The notes beneath the pieces are model-generated. The model ran no database searches, was not told the origin of the DNA, and was given only the letters and a program-made list of their open reading frames with translations. 64,000 bases of DNA from Erpetoichthys calabaricus. Taxonomy: Eukaryota > Chordata > Cladistia > Polypteriformes > Polypteridae. Positions 63,953 to 64,000 of the stretch are shown here, piece after piece. The translations under genes were made by a program, and so were the position numbers. How positions within the stretch are numbered: the first letter of the stretch is position 1; each line of letters opens with the position of its first letter. The stretch spans positions 93,532,759 through 93,596,758 of the forward strand of contig NC_041408.2 of NCBI RefSeq assembly GCF_900747795.2, read 5' to 3'.

Positions 63953-64000
63953 TATGTGACAAATAACATTTGATTTGATTTGGTTTGGCTGGGTGGTATT

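Overview
This is vertebrate genomic DNA: split genes with GT-AG introns, CpG-rich promoters, microsatellites and dense transposon remains. The repeats (Tc1, mariner, Tigger, hAT and piggyBac DNA elements, Helitron-like copies, Rex1/CR1-, RTE- and L1-type LINEs, tRNA-derived SINEs) point to a ray-finned fish. A polypterid-type non-teleost is possible, but this rests only on a general impression of the SINE family. No prokaryotic operon, CRISPR array, rRNA gene or canonical tRNA gene was seen, and no retrovirus-like or other capsid-bearing element was recognised.

Layout. 1-28520 holds the 3' two thirds of an atlastin gene on the + strand, best matched to ATL2. Ten coding exons run from the GTPase G3 motif to the stop, and the 5' exons lie upstream of the window. 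The 3' end offers two alternative C-termini: VLKPLSDQ...LKMN, or a five-codon microexon (RTPRK) and/or an exon ending in NNNNKKRN. 28520-36840 is a tail-to-tail intergenic space full of LINE and SINE fragments. 36835-50950 is a complete EIF4A3 (DDX48) gene on the - strand: 12 exons, 406 codons, every DEAD-box motif present, one GC-AG intron, and a CpG-rich promoter with a perfect CRE palindrome. 50950-64000 is mainly nested transposons. A second CpG-rich block (about 55200-56260) inside it may be the promoter and first exon of an unidentified + strand gene.

The two host genes have unrelated housekeeping roles: ATL2 fuses endoplasmic-reticulum tubules, and EIF4A3 anchors the exon junction complex on spliced mRNA. 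Nothing suggests joint regulation. The rest of the window is a record of transposition. Several insertions are datable by target-site duplications and nesting: Helitron in Tc1, piggyBac MITE in hAT, mini-mariner in piggyBac MITE, L1 in Tigger in Tigger, SINE in RTE. All comparisons with human proteins or repeat families are from memory; no database was searched.
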